Shown here: piece by piece, positions 43,983 through 54,129 of the stretch
Layout: each line of letters starts with the position of its first letter
Position numbering within the stretch: the stretch's first letter is position 1
NCBI GenBank assembly: GCA_902573835.1
Contig: CACGKZ010000003.1
Location: forward strand, 1-64,000
DNA length: 64,000 nucleotides
Reading direction: 5' to 3'
Source: an uncultured Pelagibacteraceae bacterium
GTDB taxonomy: Bacteria > Pseudomonadota > Alphaproteobacteria > Pelagibacterales > Pelagibacteraceae
Position numbers and translations under genes: made by a program
The notes under the pieces: model-generated
The model's database searches: none
What the model was told of the DNA's origin: nothing
The model's input: the letters and a program-made list of their open reading frames with translations, nothing else

Positions 43983-45640
43983 TAAATCCTAGCTATATTT
44001 ACATTCGTAAAAGGTCTTTTGCCAGTTTTCTCTTTAATTATTTTTCTACAATTTTGTTTAATAGTATCAATTAAATTTTTTTCTTGTTTAAAATTATTTA
44101 TGGCAAAACTTTTACATGTTTTTGTAATTTCATCTTCAAGATCAAATTTAAATGTCTCACTAACTTCTTCTTCAGGAATACCTCGAAAGGATACTACAGG
44201 TTTTTTCATCTTACCGTTACTCGTTATAATTAATGTAATTTCTAGTAGACCATTTACTGAAATATTTTTTCGCTCTTTTATTGAGGACGAGTCTAGACTT
44301 ACTGCTACGTTACCATCTAAATAAACTTTACCAGTTGGTGCCTGGTCTATAATTTCTGGCTTTTGGTTTTTGGAAATTTTGATGATATTTCCATTTTCGA
44401 CTTTTAAATTAAATGGTATTTGCATTTCTTTTGAAAAATTTATGTGTTCTTTCATATGTCTATGTTCACCATGAACAGGGATAACGCATTTTGGTTTTAC
44501 CCATTGATACATATCTTTTAAATCTTCCCTATTTGCGTGGCCCGATACATGCACAAAAGCATTTTCTTCAGTTATAACCTCTATATCTCTTTTAACAATT
44601 GAGTTTTGAAGAGCATAAAGTTTTTTTTCATTTCCTGGAATAATTTTTGATGAAAAAATAACTGTATCCCCGCTCTCAATATTTACATCTGGATGGACAT
44701 CGTTAGCTATTCTATTAAGGGCGCCCATTGGCTCTCCTTGGCTTCCTGTGCATAAAAGTATTATACGATCTCTTGAAATTTTTCTAGCATCTCTTGGATC
44801 TACTGGCTCAATTAAATTTTTTAAATAACCACATTGTCTAGCAGCTTTATAAATTCTATGCATCGACCTTCCAATTAATGAGATATTTCTTTTTGTTTGT
44901 TTTGCTATATAAAAAATACTTTCCATTCTAGCTACGTTTGAAGCAAAAGATGTTACTAAAACTCTTTTTTTTTGATTTGAAATAATTTTAAGCAAACTTT
45001 CTCTAACATCATTTTCTGAACCTGCTCTACCAGGACTAAAGACATTAGTAGAGTCACAAATCATTGCTATGACACCTTTTTCACCTATAGACCTGAGTTT
45101 TTTTTCATCAACTTTATTTCCTATCAGGGGATTGGGATCAACTTTCCAATCTCCTGTGTGCAGAACAACTCCCTCAGGTGTTGTAATACTTAACCCGTTA
45201 GGTTCTAAAATTGAATGAGTTAATGTTACAAAGTCAATTTCAAAGGGTCCTAGCTTAATCCGGCTGTTAAGATCAACTATTTTTAAATAATTTGTAATAT
45301 CAATTTTTTTTTCTTTAAATTTTTCTTGAATTAAAACTGCAGTAAAAGGTGTGGCGTATATTTTACATTTTAGTTTTGGCCATATATGCGAAATAGAGCC
45401 TATGTGGTCTTCGTGAGCATGAGTTAAAACTATACCTAATAAATCATCTTTTTTTTCTATTATAAATCCAGCGTCTGGGTAAATAAGGTCAACACCAGGA
45501 ACTGTGTCGTCTGCAAATGTAACTCCCATATCTACAATTATCCATTTTTGATTTTCTTCAGTTCCGTAAGCATAAAGATTCATATTCATGCCAATTTCAC
45601 CAGAACCTCCGAGGGGACAAAATAATAGATTTTCTTTCAT
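43982..45640 (-). CDS. rnj: Ribonuclease J
   Basis: RNase J is a metallo-beta-lactamase/beta-CASP enzyme with 5'-3' exonuclease and endonuclease activity in RNA turnover and maturation. The metal-binding motif HAHEDH is at 74-79, with GDWKVD, the beta-CASP Asp/Glu/His motifs (including CDSTN, SGHANREDL and IPVHGEHRHM) further on. The length of 552 residues is typical. It overlaps coaX by 4 bases (ATGA). Confidence 0.94.
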   Translation of the reverse strand: MKENLLFCPLGGSGEIGMNMNLYAYGTEENQKWIIVDMGVTFADDTVPGVDLIYPDAGFIIEKKDDLLGIVLTHAHEDHIGSISHIWPKLKCKIYATPFTAVLIQEKFKEKKIDITNYLKIVDLNSRIKLGPFEIDFVTLTHSILEPNGLSITTPEGVVLHTGDWKVDPNPLIGNKVDEKKLRSIGEKGVIAMICDSTNVFSPGRAGSENDVRESLLKIISNQKKRVLVTSFASNVARMESIFYIAKQTKRNISLIGRSMHRIYKAARQCGYLKNLIEPVDPRDARKISRDRIILLCTGSQGEPMGALNRIANDVHPDVNIESGDTVIFSSKIIPGNEKKLYALQNSIVKRDIEVITEENAFVHVSGHANREDLKDMYQWVKPKCVIPVHGEHRHMKEHINFSKEMQIPFNLKVENGNIIKISKNQKPEIIDQAPTGKVYLDGNVAVSLDSSSIKERKNISVNGLLEITLIITSNGKMKKPVVSFRGIPEEEVSETFKFDLEDEITKTCKSFAINNFKQEKNLIDTIKQNCRKIIKEKTGKRPFTNVNIARI

Positions 45641-46380
45641 ATTGAATCTACCAATCGTAATAAACCTTTGATCGTCAAATCTCTATCAATTTTAATTTTT
45701 TTTTTTATCGTATCTTTAAATAAGTGAGAAAGACCCCCAGTAAATATAATCTTAAAATTTTTTTTATATTTTTTTTCAATAAGATTTATCATATTTTCAA
45801 TTAAACCTTGATAACCCCAATAAAATCCTGATCTAACAGCATTTTGAGTATTTTTTCCTATAATATTTTTTATTTTAGTCAATTTAGTATTTGGGATTAA
45901 TTTTGCCTTTTCTACTAAAGTTTTTAAAGAAAGATTTACACCTGGTGCAATAATACCACCTTTGTATTTATTCTTTAAAACTACATCAAAAGTTGTGGCA
46001 GTTCCAAAATCTAAAATAATAAAATTATCTTTATTATTTATAGCGCTAATAGCATTAGCTAATCTATCTGAGCCAACTTGTCTCGTGTTGACTTCTATCT
46101 TTAATATTTTTTTTAAACTCAATTGTTTTAACTCTTTGATCTCTACTCTTATTTTTTTCTTTATTGTTCGTTTAATATTTTTAAATACATTAGGAACCAC
46201 ACTGCTAAACATTGTTTTATCAATTTTTTTTCTATATGCATTTAAAAATTTGAATTTTTCACTTAGATTAGTATTTTTGAAATCATAAGTATCAAATACC
46301 TTTTTTTTTAATAGTTTTTTTTTATCGTTAAATAAACAAATTTTAGTTTCTGTATTTCCTATATCTCCAATCAAGTACAT
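45637..46380 (-). CDS. coaX: Type III pantothenate kinase
   Basis: CoaX phosphorylates pantothenate in the first step of coenzyme A synthesis. The ASKHA-type phosphate motif GDIGNTETK (5-13) and the second motif ILDFGTATTFDVV are present, with the GGIIAPG and FTGGLS segments. The length of 247 residues is typical. Type III enzymes are not feedback-inhibited by CoA. The gene is 5 bases from birA, a pairing common in many bacteria. Confidence 0.93.
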   Translation of the reverse strand: MYLIGDIGNTETKICLFNDKKKLLKKKVFDTYDFKNTNLSEKFKFLNAYRKKIDKTMFSSVVPNVFKNIKRTIKKKIRVEIKELKQLSLKKILKIEVNTRQVGSDRLANAISAINNKDNFIILDFGTATTFDVVLKNKYKGGIIAPGVNLSLKTLVEKAKLIPNTKLTKIKNIIGKNTQNAVRSGFYWGYQGLIENMINLIEKKYKKNFKIIFTGGLSHLFKDTIKKKIKIDRDLTIKGLLRLVDSI

Positions 46381-46385
46381 ATTTT

Positions 46386-46898
46386 TTAAATGAATTTTTC
46401 AAAATTATTTTTAATTTTTTTATAAATATCACTCTTTTTAATTCTATTGTTATTATATTTTTGTAAAAAAGAAACCTGTTTATTGTTGATTTTTGGTCCT
46501 TTAACAAGGTTTATACCGATTCCTATGATAAAAAATTTGTTATTATTATAATTAACAGTCTCTTGTAATATGCCACAAACTTTTGATCCCTTAATTAATA
46601 AATCGTTAGGTAACTTTATTGTTATTTTTTCATTTACAAATTTTTCTAAACTTTTTTTTATTAATTTATAAACTTTTTTTGATAATGTTTTAATTTCAAT
46701 TTTTCTTTTTAAAGAAAAATAAACAGTCATATAAATATTACCTCTGTGTGAAATCCATTTTCTTCCATACTGACCTCTGCCCTTTTTCTGAGATTTTGCA
46801 ATTATTAATGTTGGTTTAATTTTCCCTTTTTTTATTCTTCTTAAAGCTACATTATTCGTACTATCTACACTTTCAAATTTTATAATTTGTATTTTCAT
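46386..46898 (-). CDS. birA: Biotin--[acetyl-CoA-carboxylase] ligase, minimal form
   Basis: This enzyme activates biotin and attaches it to the biotin carboxyl carrier domain. The biotin-binding motif KGRGQYGRKW (39-48), GNIYMTVYFSL, KLPNDLLIKGSKVCGILQE and FIIGIGINL are visible. At 170 residues it has only the catalytic core: there is no N-terminal repressor helix-turn-helix, and the C-terminal domain seen in most BirA proteins is essentially missing. It overlaps the nuoN stop by one base. Confidence 0.9.
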   Translation of the reverse strand: MKIQIIKFESVDSTNNVALRRIKKGKIKPTLIIAKSQKKGRGQYGRKWISHRGNIYMTVYFSLKRKIEIKTLSKKVYKLIKKSLEKFVNEKITIKLPNDLLIKGSKVCGILQETVNYNNNKFFIIGIGINLVKGPKINNKQVSFLQKYNNNRIKKSDIYKKIKNNFEKFI

Positions 46899-48307
46899 TA
46901 AATAAATAGTTCATTCAACAAAGAACCTATAATCGATGGTGAAATGAAATATAAAGATAAAAATAAACAACTCAAAAAAATTGTTGCTTTTATACTTAGA
47001 TTTCTGACATCATCAAATTTAACCTTGTTATCATCAAAATAAATAATTTTAATAACTTTTAAGTAATAGAAAGCTGAGATAACAGTTGTTAACAATCCAA
47101 TAATTGCTAAAGCATACATTTCGCTCTCAATTACAGACATAAAAACAAAAAATTTAGCAAAAAATCCACCTAGTGGTGGTATTCCTGCTAATGAGAAAAA
47201 CAGAATTAAAAAAGAAAAAGCTAACATTGGTCTTTCTTTTGAAAGTCCAGACAGGTCTTCAATTTTTTCAGAATATTTACCATCTGTTTTCATTAAATAT
47301 AGACAAGCAAAAGCACCCATATTCATAATTATATATATTGTTATATAGATAGTTGTTGAGGTGTACCCTGATACTGTGCCAGTAGCCACACCTGCTAACG
47401 CGTAACCCATATGGCTTATAGAGCTATAAGCTAAAAGTCTTTTAATATTTTTTTGACCTATAGCTGCTACACTCCCAAGTATCATAGAAGCAATAGATAT
47501 AAATATTATAATTGTTTGCCACTCTTCAATAATATTTTTAAAAGGTAAATCCATAAATCTGATGATTACAGCTAATCCAACAGCTTTAGGGACTACGGCA
47601 AAAAAATTGGTTATGGATGTTGGTGCGCCTTGGTAAACATCTGGCGTCCACATATGAAAAGGTACTGCCGACACTTTAAAAGCTAAGCCCACTAAAATGA
47701 ACACCATTGCAAAAATAGCTCCAGTATTTTGAGTTATTAAGCTAACACCAATTTCATCAAAATTTGTGGAACCAGTAAATCCATAAAGTAAAGAACACCC
47801 ATACAAAAGTAGTCCTGAGGAAAGTGCGCTTAAAACAAAATATTTTATACCAGCTTCTGAGGAGATTATATTGTCTCTGTCAATAGAAGCTAGAACATAT
47901 AAAGCAAGTGATTGAAGTTCTAATCCTAGATAAAATAAAATTAAGTCATTTGCACTTAGCATAAAAAACATACCTAAGATAGAGAACATTATAATTATTG
48001 GATACTCAAATTTGTTTAATTTTTTATCTTTTATAAACTGATCAGCAGAGATAAAAATAAAAATACTTGATACTAAAATTAATATCTTAAAATAATCAGA
48101 AAACTTATCGTTTTTGAAAGAGTCTAAAAATATTTTTTGTTCTCCTCCCCAATCAGTCAAGATCAAATAAATAACTCCAAACAAAATTAAAATTGAAAGT
48201 TTCATCACTATAGAAAAACTATTTTTAAAAAAAACTCCAACCATCAAAGCTAGGCAGATTCCGAGAAATAGCGTTATTTCAGGTATTATTAAGTTTATAT
48301 TTTCCAT
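46898..48307 (-). CDS. nuoN: NADH-quinone oxidoreductase subunit N
   Basis: NuoN is one of the three antiporter-like, proton-pumping membrane subunits of complex I. The 469-residue protein has about 14 predicted membrane helices with the conserved LELQSLALYVLA segment (TM5 Glu), the VSAVPFHMWTPDVYQGAPTSI block (Lys/His helices) and KRLLAYSSISHMGYAL. It is the last gene of the nuoA-N set and is 2 bases from nuoM. Confidence 0.95.
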   Translation of the reverse strand: MENINLIIPEITLFLGICLALMVGVFFKNSFSIVMKLSILILFGVIYLILTDWGGEQKIFLDSFKNDKFSDYFKILILVSSIFIFISADQFIKDKKLNKFEYPIIIMFSILGMFFMLSANDLILFYLGLELQSLALYVLASIDRDNIISSEAGIKYFVLSALSSGLLLYGCSLLYGFTGSTNFDEIGVSLITQNTGAIFAMVFILVGLAFKVSAVPFHMWTPDVYQGAPTSITNFFAVVPKAVGLAVIIRFMDLPFKNIIEEWQTIIIFISIASMILGSVAAIGQKNIKRLLAYSSISHMGYALAGVATGTVSGYTSTTIYITIYIIMNMGAFACLYLMKTDGKYSEKIEDLSGLSKERPMLAFSFLILFFSLAGIPPLGGFFAKFFVFMSVIESEMYALAIIGLLTTVISAFYYLKVIKIIYFDDNKVKFDDVRNLSIKATIFLSCLFLSLYFISPSIIGSLLNELFI

Positions 48308-48309
48308 AT

Positions 48310-49800
48310 TTATTTATTTATCAAATTTACTGTTAGCTCGTTTTGGTGATTTTGGATTATTCCGTTTACCGAAATATCCATAGTATTTAGTAATGGTTCA
48401 GGATAAAATCCAAAAACTATACTAACCAAACATAGTACAATTAAGATCGTTGCCTCTAAAAAGTTGATATCCTTTAATTTTGTAACGATAGTATTGTTAG
48501 TATTTCCAAAAACGACTCTTTTAGCCATCCAAAGCATATATGCGGCACAAAGAACGACTCCGGTGCTTGCTAATATTGCAACTAAATAATTAATTTTGAA
48601 CGCGCCTAATAACACAAGAAACTCTCCAATAAAACCTGTTGTTCCAGGTAAACCTAATGCACCAAGCACAAATATAATAAATATAAGTGAAAAATTTGGT
48701 AAATAATTAACTACCCCACCAAAACTTTTAATCATTCTTGAACCAGTTCTGTCATATAAAACACCTACGCATAAAAACAAAGCGGCAGATATTATTCCAT
48801 GGCTAATCATTTGAAACATGCTGCCCTCGATCCCTTGTTTATTAAAAGTAAATATACCCAGCGTTACAAAACCCATATGTGCAACCGAAGAATAAGCAAT
48901 CAGCTTTTTCATATCATCCTGCATTAAAGCTACTAATGAGGTATAAATAATCGCAATAATACTTAGAGTAAAAACCAAGGGAGTGAAAAATTCTGAAGCA
49001 ATAGGAAACATTCCAAGAGAAAACCTCAAGAAACCATATCCAGCCATCTTTAAAAGAATGGCTGCTAGAATTACAGAGCCTGCAGTTGGCGCCTCAACGT
49101 GAGCATCTGGTAACCAAGTATGAACAGGCCACATCGGAGTTTTCACAGCAAAAGAGCTAAAAAAGGCTAACCATAATAAGTATTGATACTCCTTAGCAAT
49201 TTTTAATTTATATATTTCAGTGTAATCAGTCGTTCCAACAGCCCAATAAATGAAAATTATAGCCGCCAGCATCAAAACTGAACCTAGTAATGTAAATAAA
49301 AAGAATTTATAGGCTGAATAGATCTTTCTAGGACCTCCCCAAATACCTATTATTAAAAACATTGGAATAAGTCCTGCTTCGAAAAATAAATAAAAAATAA
49401 TTAAGTCTAAAGAACAAAATACTCCTATCATAAAAGTTTCTAGAATTAAGATTGCTATTAAAAACTCATTGAGTCTTTTTTTCACACTGATAATACAAGA
49501 AATTATACATATCGGGGTAATGAACGCTGTTAAAACTATAAATAAGATAGAAATTCCATCTATACCAAGCTTAAATTTTATAAGTCCGCTTATCCAGTTT
49601 TTTTCTTCTATGAATTGAAAACCAGCAAAACTTTTGTCAAAAGAATACCATAAGAAAAAAGTTAACAATAAATTTGCCATAGATGTAAATATGGAAATAT
49701 AAATTGCGCTTGAGCTTTCATTTTTTTTATTAGATATAAATATGAATAAAGCCCCAAGAAGTGGAAGAAATATAATAGTAGATAAAATAGGAAAATTCAT
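48310..49800 (-). CDS. nuoM: NADH-quinone oxidoreductase subunit M
   Basis: NuoM is the second antiporter-like proton-pumping subunit of complex I. The 496-residue polytopic protein shows FYLFFEAGLIPMFLIIG (conserved Glu), VKTPMWPVHTWLPDAHVEAPT and KKLIAYSSVAHMGFV, all family hallmarks. It abuts nuoL with no gap and nuoN with a 2-base gap. Confidence 0.95.
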   Translation of the reverse strand: MNFPILSTIIFLPLLGALFIFISNKKNESSSAIYISIFTSMANLLLTFFLWYSFDKSFAGFQFIEEKNWISGLIKFKLGIDGISILFIVLTAFITPICIISCIISVKKRLNEFLIAILILETFMIGVFCSLDLIIFYLFFEAGLIPMFLIIGIWGGPRKIYSAYKFFLFTLLGSVLMLAAIIFIYWAVGTTDYTEIYKLKIAKEYQYLLWLAFFSSFAVKTPMWPVHTWLPDAHVEAPTAGSVILAAILLKMAGYGFLRFSLGMFPIASEFFTPLVFTLSIIAIIYTSLVALMQDDMKKLIAYSSVAHMGFVTLGIFTFNKQGIEGSMFQMISHGIISAALFLCVGVLYDRTGSRMIKSFGGVVNYLPNFSLIFIIFVLGALGLPGTTGFIGEFLVLLGAFKINYLVAILASTGVVLCAAYMLWMAKRVVFGNTNNTIVTKLKDINFLEATILIVLCLVSIVFGFYPEPLLNTMDISVNGIIQNHQNELTVNLINK

Positions 49801-51705
49801 TTAATTTAAAATCAAGTAAGTTATTAACGCAGAAAGACCTATCAACATTACAAAAGCGTAATCATAAATATATCCACTTTGAAACTGTATAGCTTTGTTA
49901 GAAATAAATTTTATAAATTTTGAAATTCCGTCCGGACCATACCTGTCAATAGTATCTTGATCGCCTTTTTTCCAAAAGAAAACTCCAATTTTTTTTAAAG
50001 GTTTTATAAAAATAAAATCGTAAACCTCATCTATATACCATTTTTTAAGTAAGAAATTGTATAACGGTAAATTTGAATTTTTTACACCATCTAGGATTGT
50101 TTTGTCTTTTATATATAGAAAATAAGTAAGAGGTATCGCTAAAGTAATTATTGTAGGAGTTATTATTATTAGCCATAAAGGAATATTTTCTAATTTTACA
50201 AAATCTAAAAATAAAATTGACTCATTCCAATAAGTAGAATTGTTTCCAATGAACAAATCTTTAAAAAAATATCCTGCCAATAAAGCTCCAATAGCTAAAA
50301 TAATTAAAGGAAAAATCATCACAAATGGGGACTCATGAGTTTTTTCTATTGGAATTGACTTATTGTTATATTTTCCTAAAAAAGTTTTAAAAAATAATCT
50401 CCAGGAATAGATTGCTGTTAAAAAGGCAGTAAAAACTCCTACTGAGCAGGCGTAATATCCTACAGATGTATCTTTTAAATATGCAAATTCAATTATTGCA
50501 TCTTTAGAATAAAAACCTGACAAGAATGGAAAGCCAGTTAAAGCTAGTGTACCAATAAGCATAAGTATCATTGTATAAGGAATTTTTTTCCAAACTCCTC
50601 CCATTTTGGAAATATCTTGTTCCTCATGAAACGCGTGAATGACTGAGCCGGCACCCAAAAATAAAAGAGCTTTGAAAAATGCATGGGTAAATAAATGAAA
50701 CATAGCTATATGATATGCTCCCACACCCGCAGCAAAAAACATGTAGCCTAACTGACTACAAGTAGAATAAGCAATAATTTTTTTAATATCATTTTGAACT
50801 AAAGCTACTGAAGCAGCAAATAAAGCTGTGATCATTCCTGTAATAGCAACAAGATTCATTGCAAACTGCGAGTACTCAAAAATTGGTGAACATCTAACTA
50901 CTAAAAATACCCCAGCGGTAACCATTGTTGCGGCATGGATTAAAGCCGAGACTGGTGTGGGTCCTTCCATTGCATCCGGTAACCAAGTATGCAATAAAAA
51001 TTGAGCAGATTTCCCCATTGCACCGATAAATAAAAATACACAAATTAATGTGATGACATTATATTCTCCACCAAAAATACCTAAATTTGTTTTTGTAAAT
51101 TCTGGAACAAGAAGAAAAACTTCTTCAAAATTTAATGTTCCAAATATGAGGAAAATAATAAATATTCCAATAGCTAGTCCAAAATCTCCCACCCTATTCA
51201 CAATAAAAGCTTTTATTGCAGCATTGTTAGCTGTCTCTCTTTTAAACCAAAAACCAATTAACAAATAAGAGCATAAACCAACTCCTTCCCATCCAAAAAA
51301 TAACTGAAGAAAATTATCAGAAACAACTAGACATAACATTGAGAAGGTAAATAAAGATAAATAAGACATAAACCTTGGTTTATGTGGATCATGACTCATA
51401 TACCCAATTGAATAAATATGAACTAAAGCTGATACGGATGTTACTACCATTATCATTACCGAGCTCAATGGATCAATTTTAATCGACCAATTAACATTTA
51501 AATTTCCAGAATTAATCCATTCAAAAATTAAATAATTTCCATAATTATCATTAATAAGACCGTCATAAAAAATGAAACAAGAAATTACAGCTGATATAAA
51601 AACCATTGAACAGGAAAAAATTTGAGAAAACAAGTTTCCAAAACTTTTTCCAAAGTAAGTGATGATGGATCCTATTAAAGGTAAAAATATTACTAAATAT
51701 TCCAT
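49801..51705 (-). CDS. nuoL: NADH-quinone oxidoreductase subunit L
   Basis: NuoL is the distal antiporter-like proton-pumping subunit, with a long lateral helix that spans the membrane arm. The 634-residue protein has FFGWEGVGLCSYLLIGFWF, AQFLLHTWLPDAMEGPTPVSALIHAATMV-type antiporter blocks and KKIIAYSTCSQLGYM. The C-terminal region after about residue 520 corresponds to the lateral helix and final membrane helix. It is directly adjacent to nuoK and nuoM. Confidence 0.95.
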   Translation of the reverse strand: MEYLVIFLPLIGSIITYFGKSFGNLFSQIFSCSMVFISAVISCFIFYDGLINDNYGNYLIFEWINSGNLNVNWSIKIDPLSSVMIMVVTSVSALVHIYSIGYMSHDPHKPRFMSYLSLFTFSMLCLVVSDNFLQLFFGWEGVGLCSYLLIGFWFKRETANNAAIKAFIVNRVGDFGLAIGIFIIFLIFGTLNFEEVFLLVPEFTKTNLGIFGGEYNVITLICVFLFIGAMGKSAQFLLHTWLPDAMEGPTPVSALIHAATMVTAGVFLVVRCSPIFEYSQFAMNLVAITGMITALFAASVALVQNDIKKIIAYSTCSQLGYMFFAAGVGAYHIAMFHLFTHAFFKALLFLGAGSVIHAFHEEQDISKMGGVWKKIPYTMILMLIGTLALTGFPFLSGFYSKDAIIEFAYLKDTSVGYYACSVGVFTAFLTAIYSWRLFFKTFLGKYNNKSIPIEKTHESPFVMIFPLIILAIGALLAGYFFKDLFIGNNSTYWNESILFLDFVKLENIPLWLIIITPTIITLAIPLTYFLYIKDKTILDGVKNSNLPLYNFLLKKWYIDEVYDFIFIKPLKKIGVFFWKKGDQDTIDRYGPDGISKFIKFISNKAIQFQSGYIYDYAFVMLIGLSALITYLILN

Positions 51706-52020
51706 TTATCCTTTCATTTCGTGAATGTCTTCCACTCTGATAGATCCTTTATTTCTGTAAAATATAACTATAATTGCTAAACCAATAGCAGCTTCGGCTG
51801 CCGCTACAGTTAAGATCAACATTGTAAATATTTGGCCTAATAAGTCCCCTGAGAAAATTGAAAAAGAAATTAAATTAATATTTACAGATAGTAAAATTAA
51901 TTCGACTGACATTAAAATTACAATTACATTTTTCCGATTTAAAAAAATTCCTATTACCCCAAGAAAGAAGATTATAGCTCCTAATGTTAAATAATGCCCC
52001 AAGCCGATTTCAATCATCAA
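51706..52020 (-). CDS. nuoK: NADH-quinone oxidoreductase subunit K
   Basis: NuoK is a three-helix membrane subunit of complex I with two membrane-embedded glutamates needed for proton pumping. In this 104-residue protein they lie in [13 protein letters not shown] (E about 40) and [11 protein letters not shown] (E about 76). The start overlaps the nuoJ stop by 11 bases, indicating translational coupling. The length is typical. Confidence 0.95.
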   Translation of the reverse strand: MMIEIGLGHYLTLGAIIFFLGVIGIFLNRKNVIVILMSVELILLSVNINLISFSIFSGDLLGQIFTMLILTVAAAEAAIGLAIIVIFYRNKGSIRVEDIHEMKG

Positions 52021-52639
52021 TTTTTACTCCCTTATTAAATTCAACATCCTTTAACATTACTGCAGATGCTTTATCCCTGGAAATTTGTTTGAGATAACTT
52101 TGTGTTTTCACATTTTCTCTTTTTCTGTATGTTAATATTATAGCTCCTACCATTGAAAGAAGTAGAATTACACCTGATAACTGGAAGTATAAAATATAAT
52201 CCGTATACATCACGCTTCCAATTGAATGAGTATTCGTTATTGATGTATCAATAACTAGATTGGAACTTGACATTATATTTTCTTTATATTTCCAGCCACC
52301 AACAACAACTAAAAGTTCAAGTAGAATTAAAACTGAAACTATCAATCCAGAAGGTATATGAGTAGATTTTTGACCGACAAACCAAGATTGTTTTTGTTGT
52401 GCAACATTTAACATCATGACAACAAACAAAAACAATACTGCTACCGCTCCTACGTATACTATTAAAAGTATCATTCCTAAAAACTCCGCTCCAACCATTA
52501 TAAATAAGCAACCAACTGAGATAAAATCCAAGATTAAAAAGAAAACAGAGTTTACTGTGCTTCTTGAAGTAATTACCATCAATGCAGAAAAAATAGCTAA
52601 AATAGAAAAGAAGTAAAAAAAAATTGCATGAGCTAACAT
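52010..52639 (-). CDS. nuoJ: NADH-quinone oxidoreductase subunit J
   Basis: NuoJ is a five-helix membrane subunit of complex I; its third helix carries a pi-bulge involved in energy coupling. The 209-residue protein includes the conserved [20 protein letters not shown] segment (about 53-72), and the polar C-terminal tail extends beyond the last helix. It starts right after nuoI ends and overlaps nuoK by 11 bases. Confidence 0.94.
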   Translation of the reverse strand: MLAHAIFFYFFSILAIFSALMVITSRSTVNSVFFLILDFISVGCLFIMVGAEFLGMILLIVYVGAVAVLFLFVVMMLNVAQQKQSWFVGQKSTHIPSGLIVSVLILLELLVVVGGWKYKENIMSSSNLVIDTSITNTHSIGSVMYTDYILYFQLSGVILLLSMVGAIILTYRKRENVKTQSYLKQISRDKASAVMLKDVEFNKGVKIDD

Positions 52640-53125
52640 TTATTTATAAATTTTGTCTGTTTTTAAATTTTTGGCTAATACAGACTCCCATCTATCTCCG
52701 TTGTCTAATAGTTTATCTTTATTGTAGTAAAGTTCCTCTCTAGTTTCTGTGGCAAATTCAAAGTTTGGTCCTTGTACTATTGCATCAACAGGGCAAGATT
52801 CTTGGCAAAGCCCGCAATATATACACTTCAACATGTCGATATCGTATCTAGTTGTTTTTCTGCTTCCATCTTTCCTCTCCTCTGACTCGATAGTAATAGC
52901 TTGAGCAGGACACACTGCTTCGCAAAGCTTGCAGGCTATACATCTTTCTTCACCATTAGGATATCTTCTCAACGCATGCTCTCCTCTATACCGAGGGCTA
53001 ATTTGACCCTTTTCAAATGGGTAGTTAATTGTTTTTTTAGGTCTAAATATTTCTCTAATCGCTTTAATTATAGCTAAAAAAAATTCAGTTAAAAATATAG
53101 TTTTCAAAAATCTATTTAAATTCAT
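52640..53125 (-). CDS. nuoI: NADH-quinone oxidoreductase subunit I
   Basis: NuoI carries the two [4Fe-4S] clusters N6a and N6b in the connecting module of complex I. Ligands are C62, C65, C68 and C72 ([12 protein letters not shown]) with C111, and C101, C104, C107 ([12 protein letters not shown]) with C72 in the usual crossed arrangement. The length of 161 residues matches alphaproteobacterial NuoI. It lies 5 bases after nuoH. Confidence 0.96.
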   Translation of the reverse strand: MNLNRFLKTIFLTEFFLAIIKAIREIFRPKKTINYPFEKGQISPRYRGEHALRRYPNGEERCIACKLCEAVCPAQAITIESEERKDGSRKTTRYDIDMLKCIYCGLCQESCPVDAIVQGPNFEFATETREELYYNKDKLLDNGDRWESVLAKNLKTDKIYK

Positions 53126-53130
53126 TAAAA

Positions 53131-54129
53131 TTAACCTTTCGGCAGTTTATCAAAATAAAGTAAAAAACTTGCAGTTAAGACAACGTAAATAAGTGAAAAT
53201 GGTAAAAAAACTTTCCATCCTAATCTCATTAATTGATCGTAACGATATCTTGGTACAATTGCCTTAATAATCGCAAATAAAAAAAATAGGAATAAAATTT
53301 TAAATATCATCCAGAAGGGTGCTGGAACAATATTAAATGGGTATATATCTAATGGGGGTAGCCATCCTCCTAAAAATAAAATGGATCCCATTGCACACAT
53401 CAAAAGAATATTAGCGTATTCTCCTAACCAAAACATTGCGTACATCATTCCAGAATATTCTGTTTGATACCCCGCAACTAGTTCTGCTTCTGCCTCTGGT
53501 AAATCGAAAGGTGGCCTATTAGTTTCTGCTAATGCAGAAATAAAAAAAACAACAAACATTGGGAAAAGCGGGATGACATACCAAAGATTTTTCTGAGCTA
53601 ATACAATATCTTTCAGATTTAGAGAACCAACACATAATAATACATTAATAATTATAATACCTATTGAAACCTCATATGATACCATTTGAGCGGCAGACCT
53701 TATAGCACCTAAAAAAGGATACTTGGAATTAGAGGCCCACCCTCCCATTATGATTCCATAAACTCCCAAAGAGGAGATTGCAAAAAGATAAAGTATTCCA
53801 ACATTAATGTCTGATAATACTAATGTTTCGCTTAAAGGTATTACAGCCCAAGCTACTAACGCTAAAGTCATTGTTATTATTGGAGCTAGAATAAAAATAG
53901 TCTTATTTGCGCTTGCTGGAATAATTATTTCTTTAAAAATGTACTTTAAAGCATCTGCTAATGTTTGAAATAACCCAAAAGGTCCCACAACGTTTGGGCC
54001 TCTTCTTTTTTGTACTAAACCCCAAACTCTTCGATCTAACCAAACAATCATTGCTACAGAGACTAATATAGGAATTACTAAAAATATAATTTTATATATT
54101 TCATTTATCAAAGTATTTAAATATTCCAT
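53131..54129 (-). CDS. nuoH: NADH-quinone oxidoreductase subunit H
   Basis: NuoH is the membrane subunit that forms the quinone-binding chamber with NuoB and NuoD. The 332-residue polytopic protein has [21 protein letters not shown] (loop 1), [21 protein letters not shown]-type loop with conserved acidic residues (here [18 protein letters not shown]) and a final [11 protein letters not shown] segment. It abuts nuoG with no gap. Confidence 0.95.
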   Translation of the reverse strand: MEYLNTLINEIYKIIFLVIPILVSVAMIVWLDRRVWGLVQKRRGPNVVGPFGLFQTLADALKYIFKEIIIPASANKTIFILAPIITMTLALVAWAVIPLSETLVLSDINVGILYLFAISSLGVYGIIMGGWASNSKYPFLGAIRSAAQMVSYEVSIGIIIINVLLCVGSLNLKDIVLAQKNLWYVIPLFPMFVVFFISALAETNRPPFDLPEAEAELVAGYQTEYSGMMYAMFWLGEYANILLMCAMGSILFLGGWLPPLDIYPFNIVPAPFWMIFKILFLFFLFAIIKAIVPRYRYDQLMRLGWKVFLPFSLIYVVLTASFLLYFDKLPKG

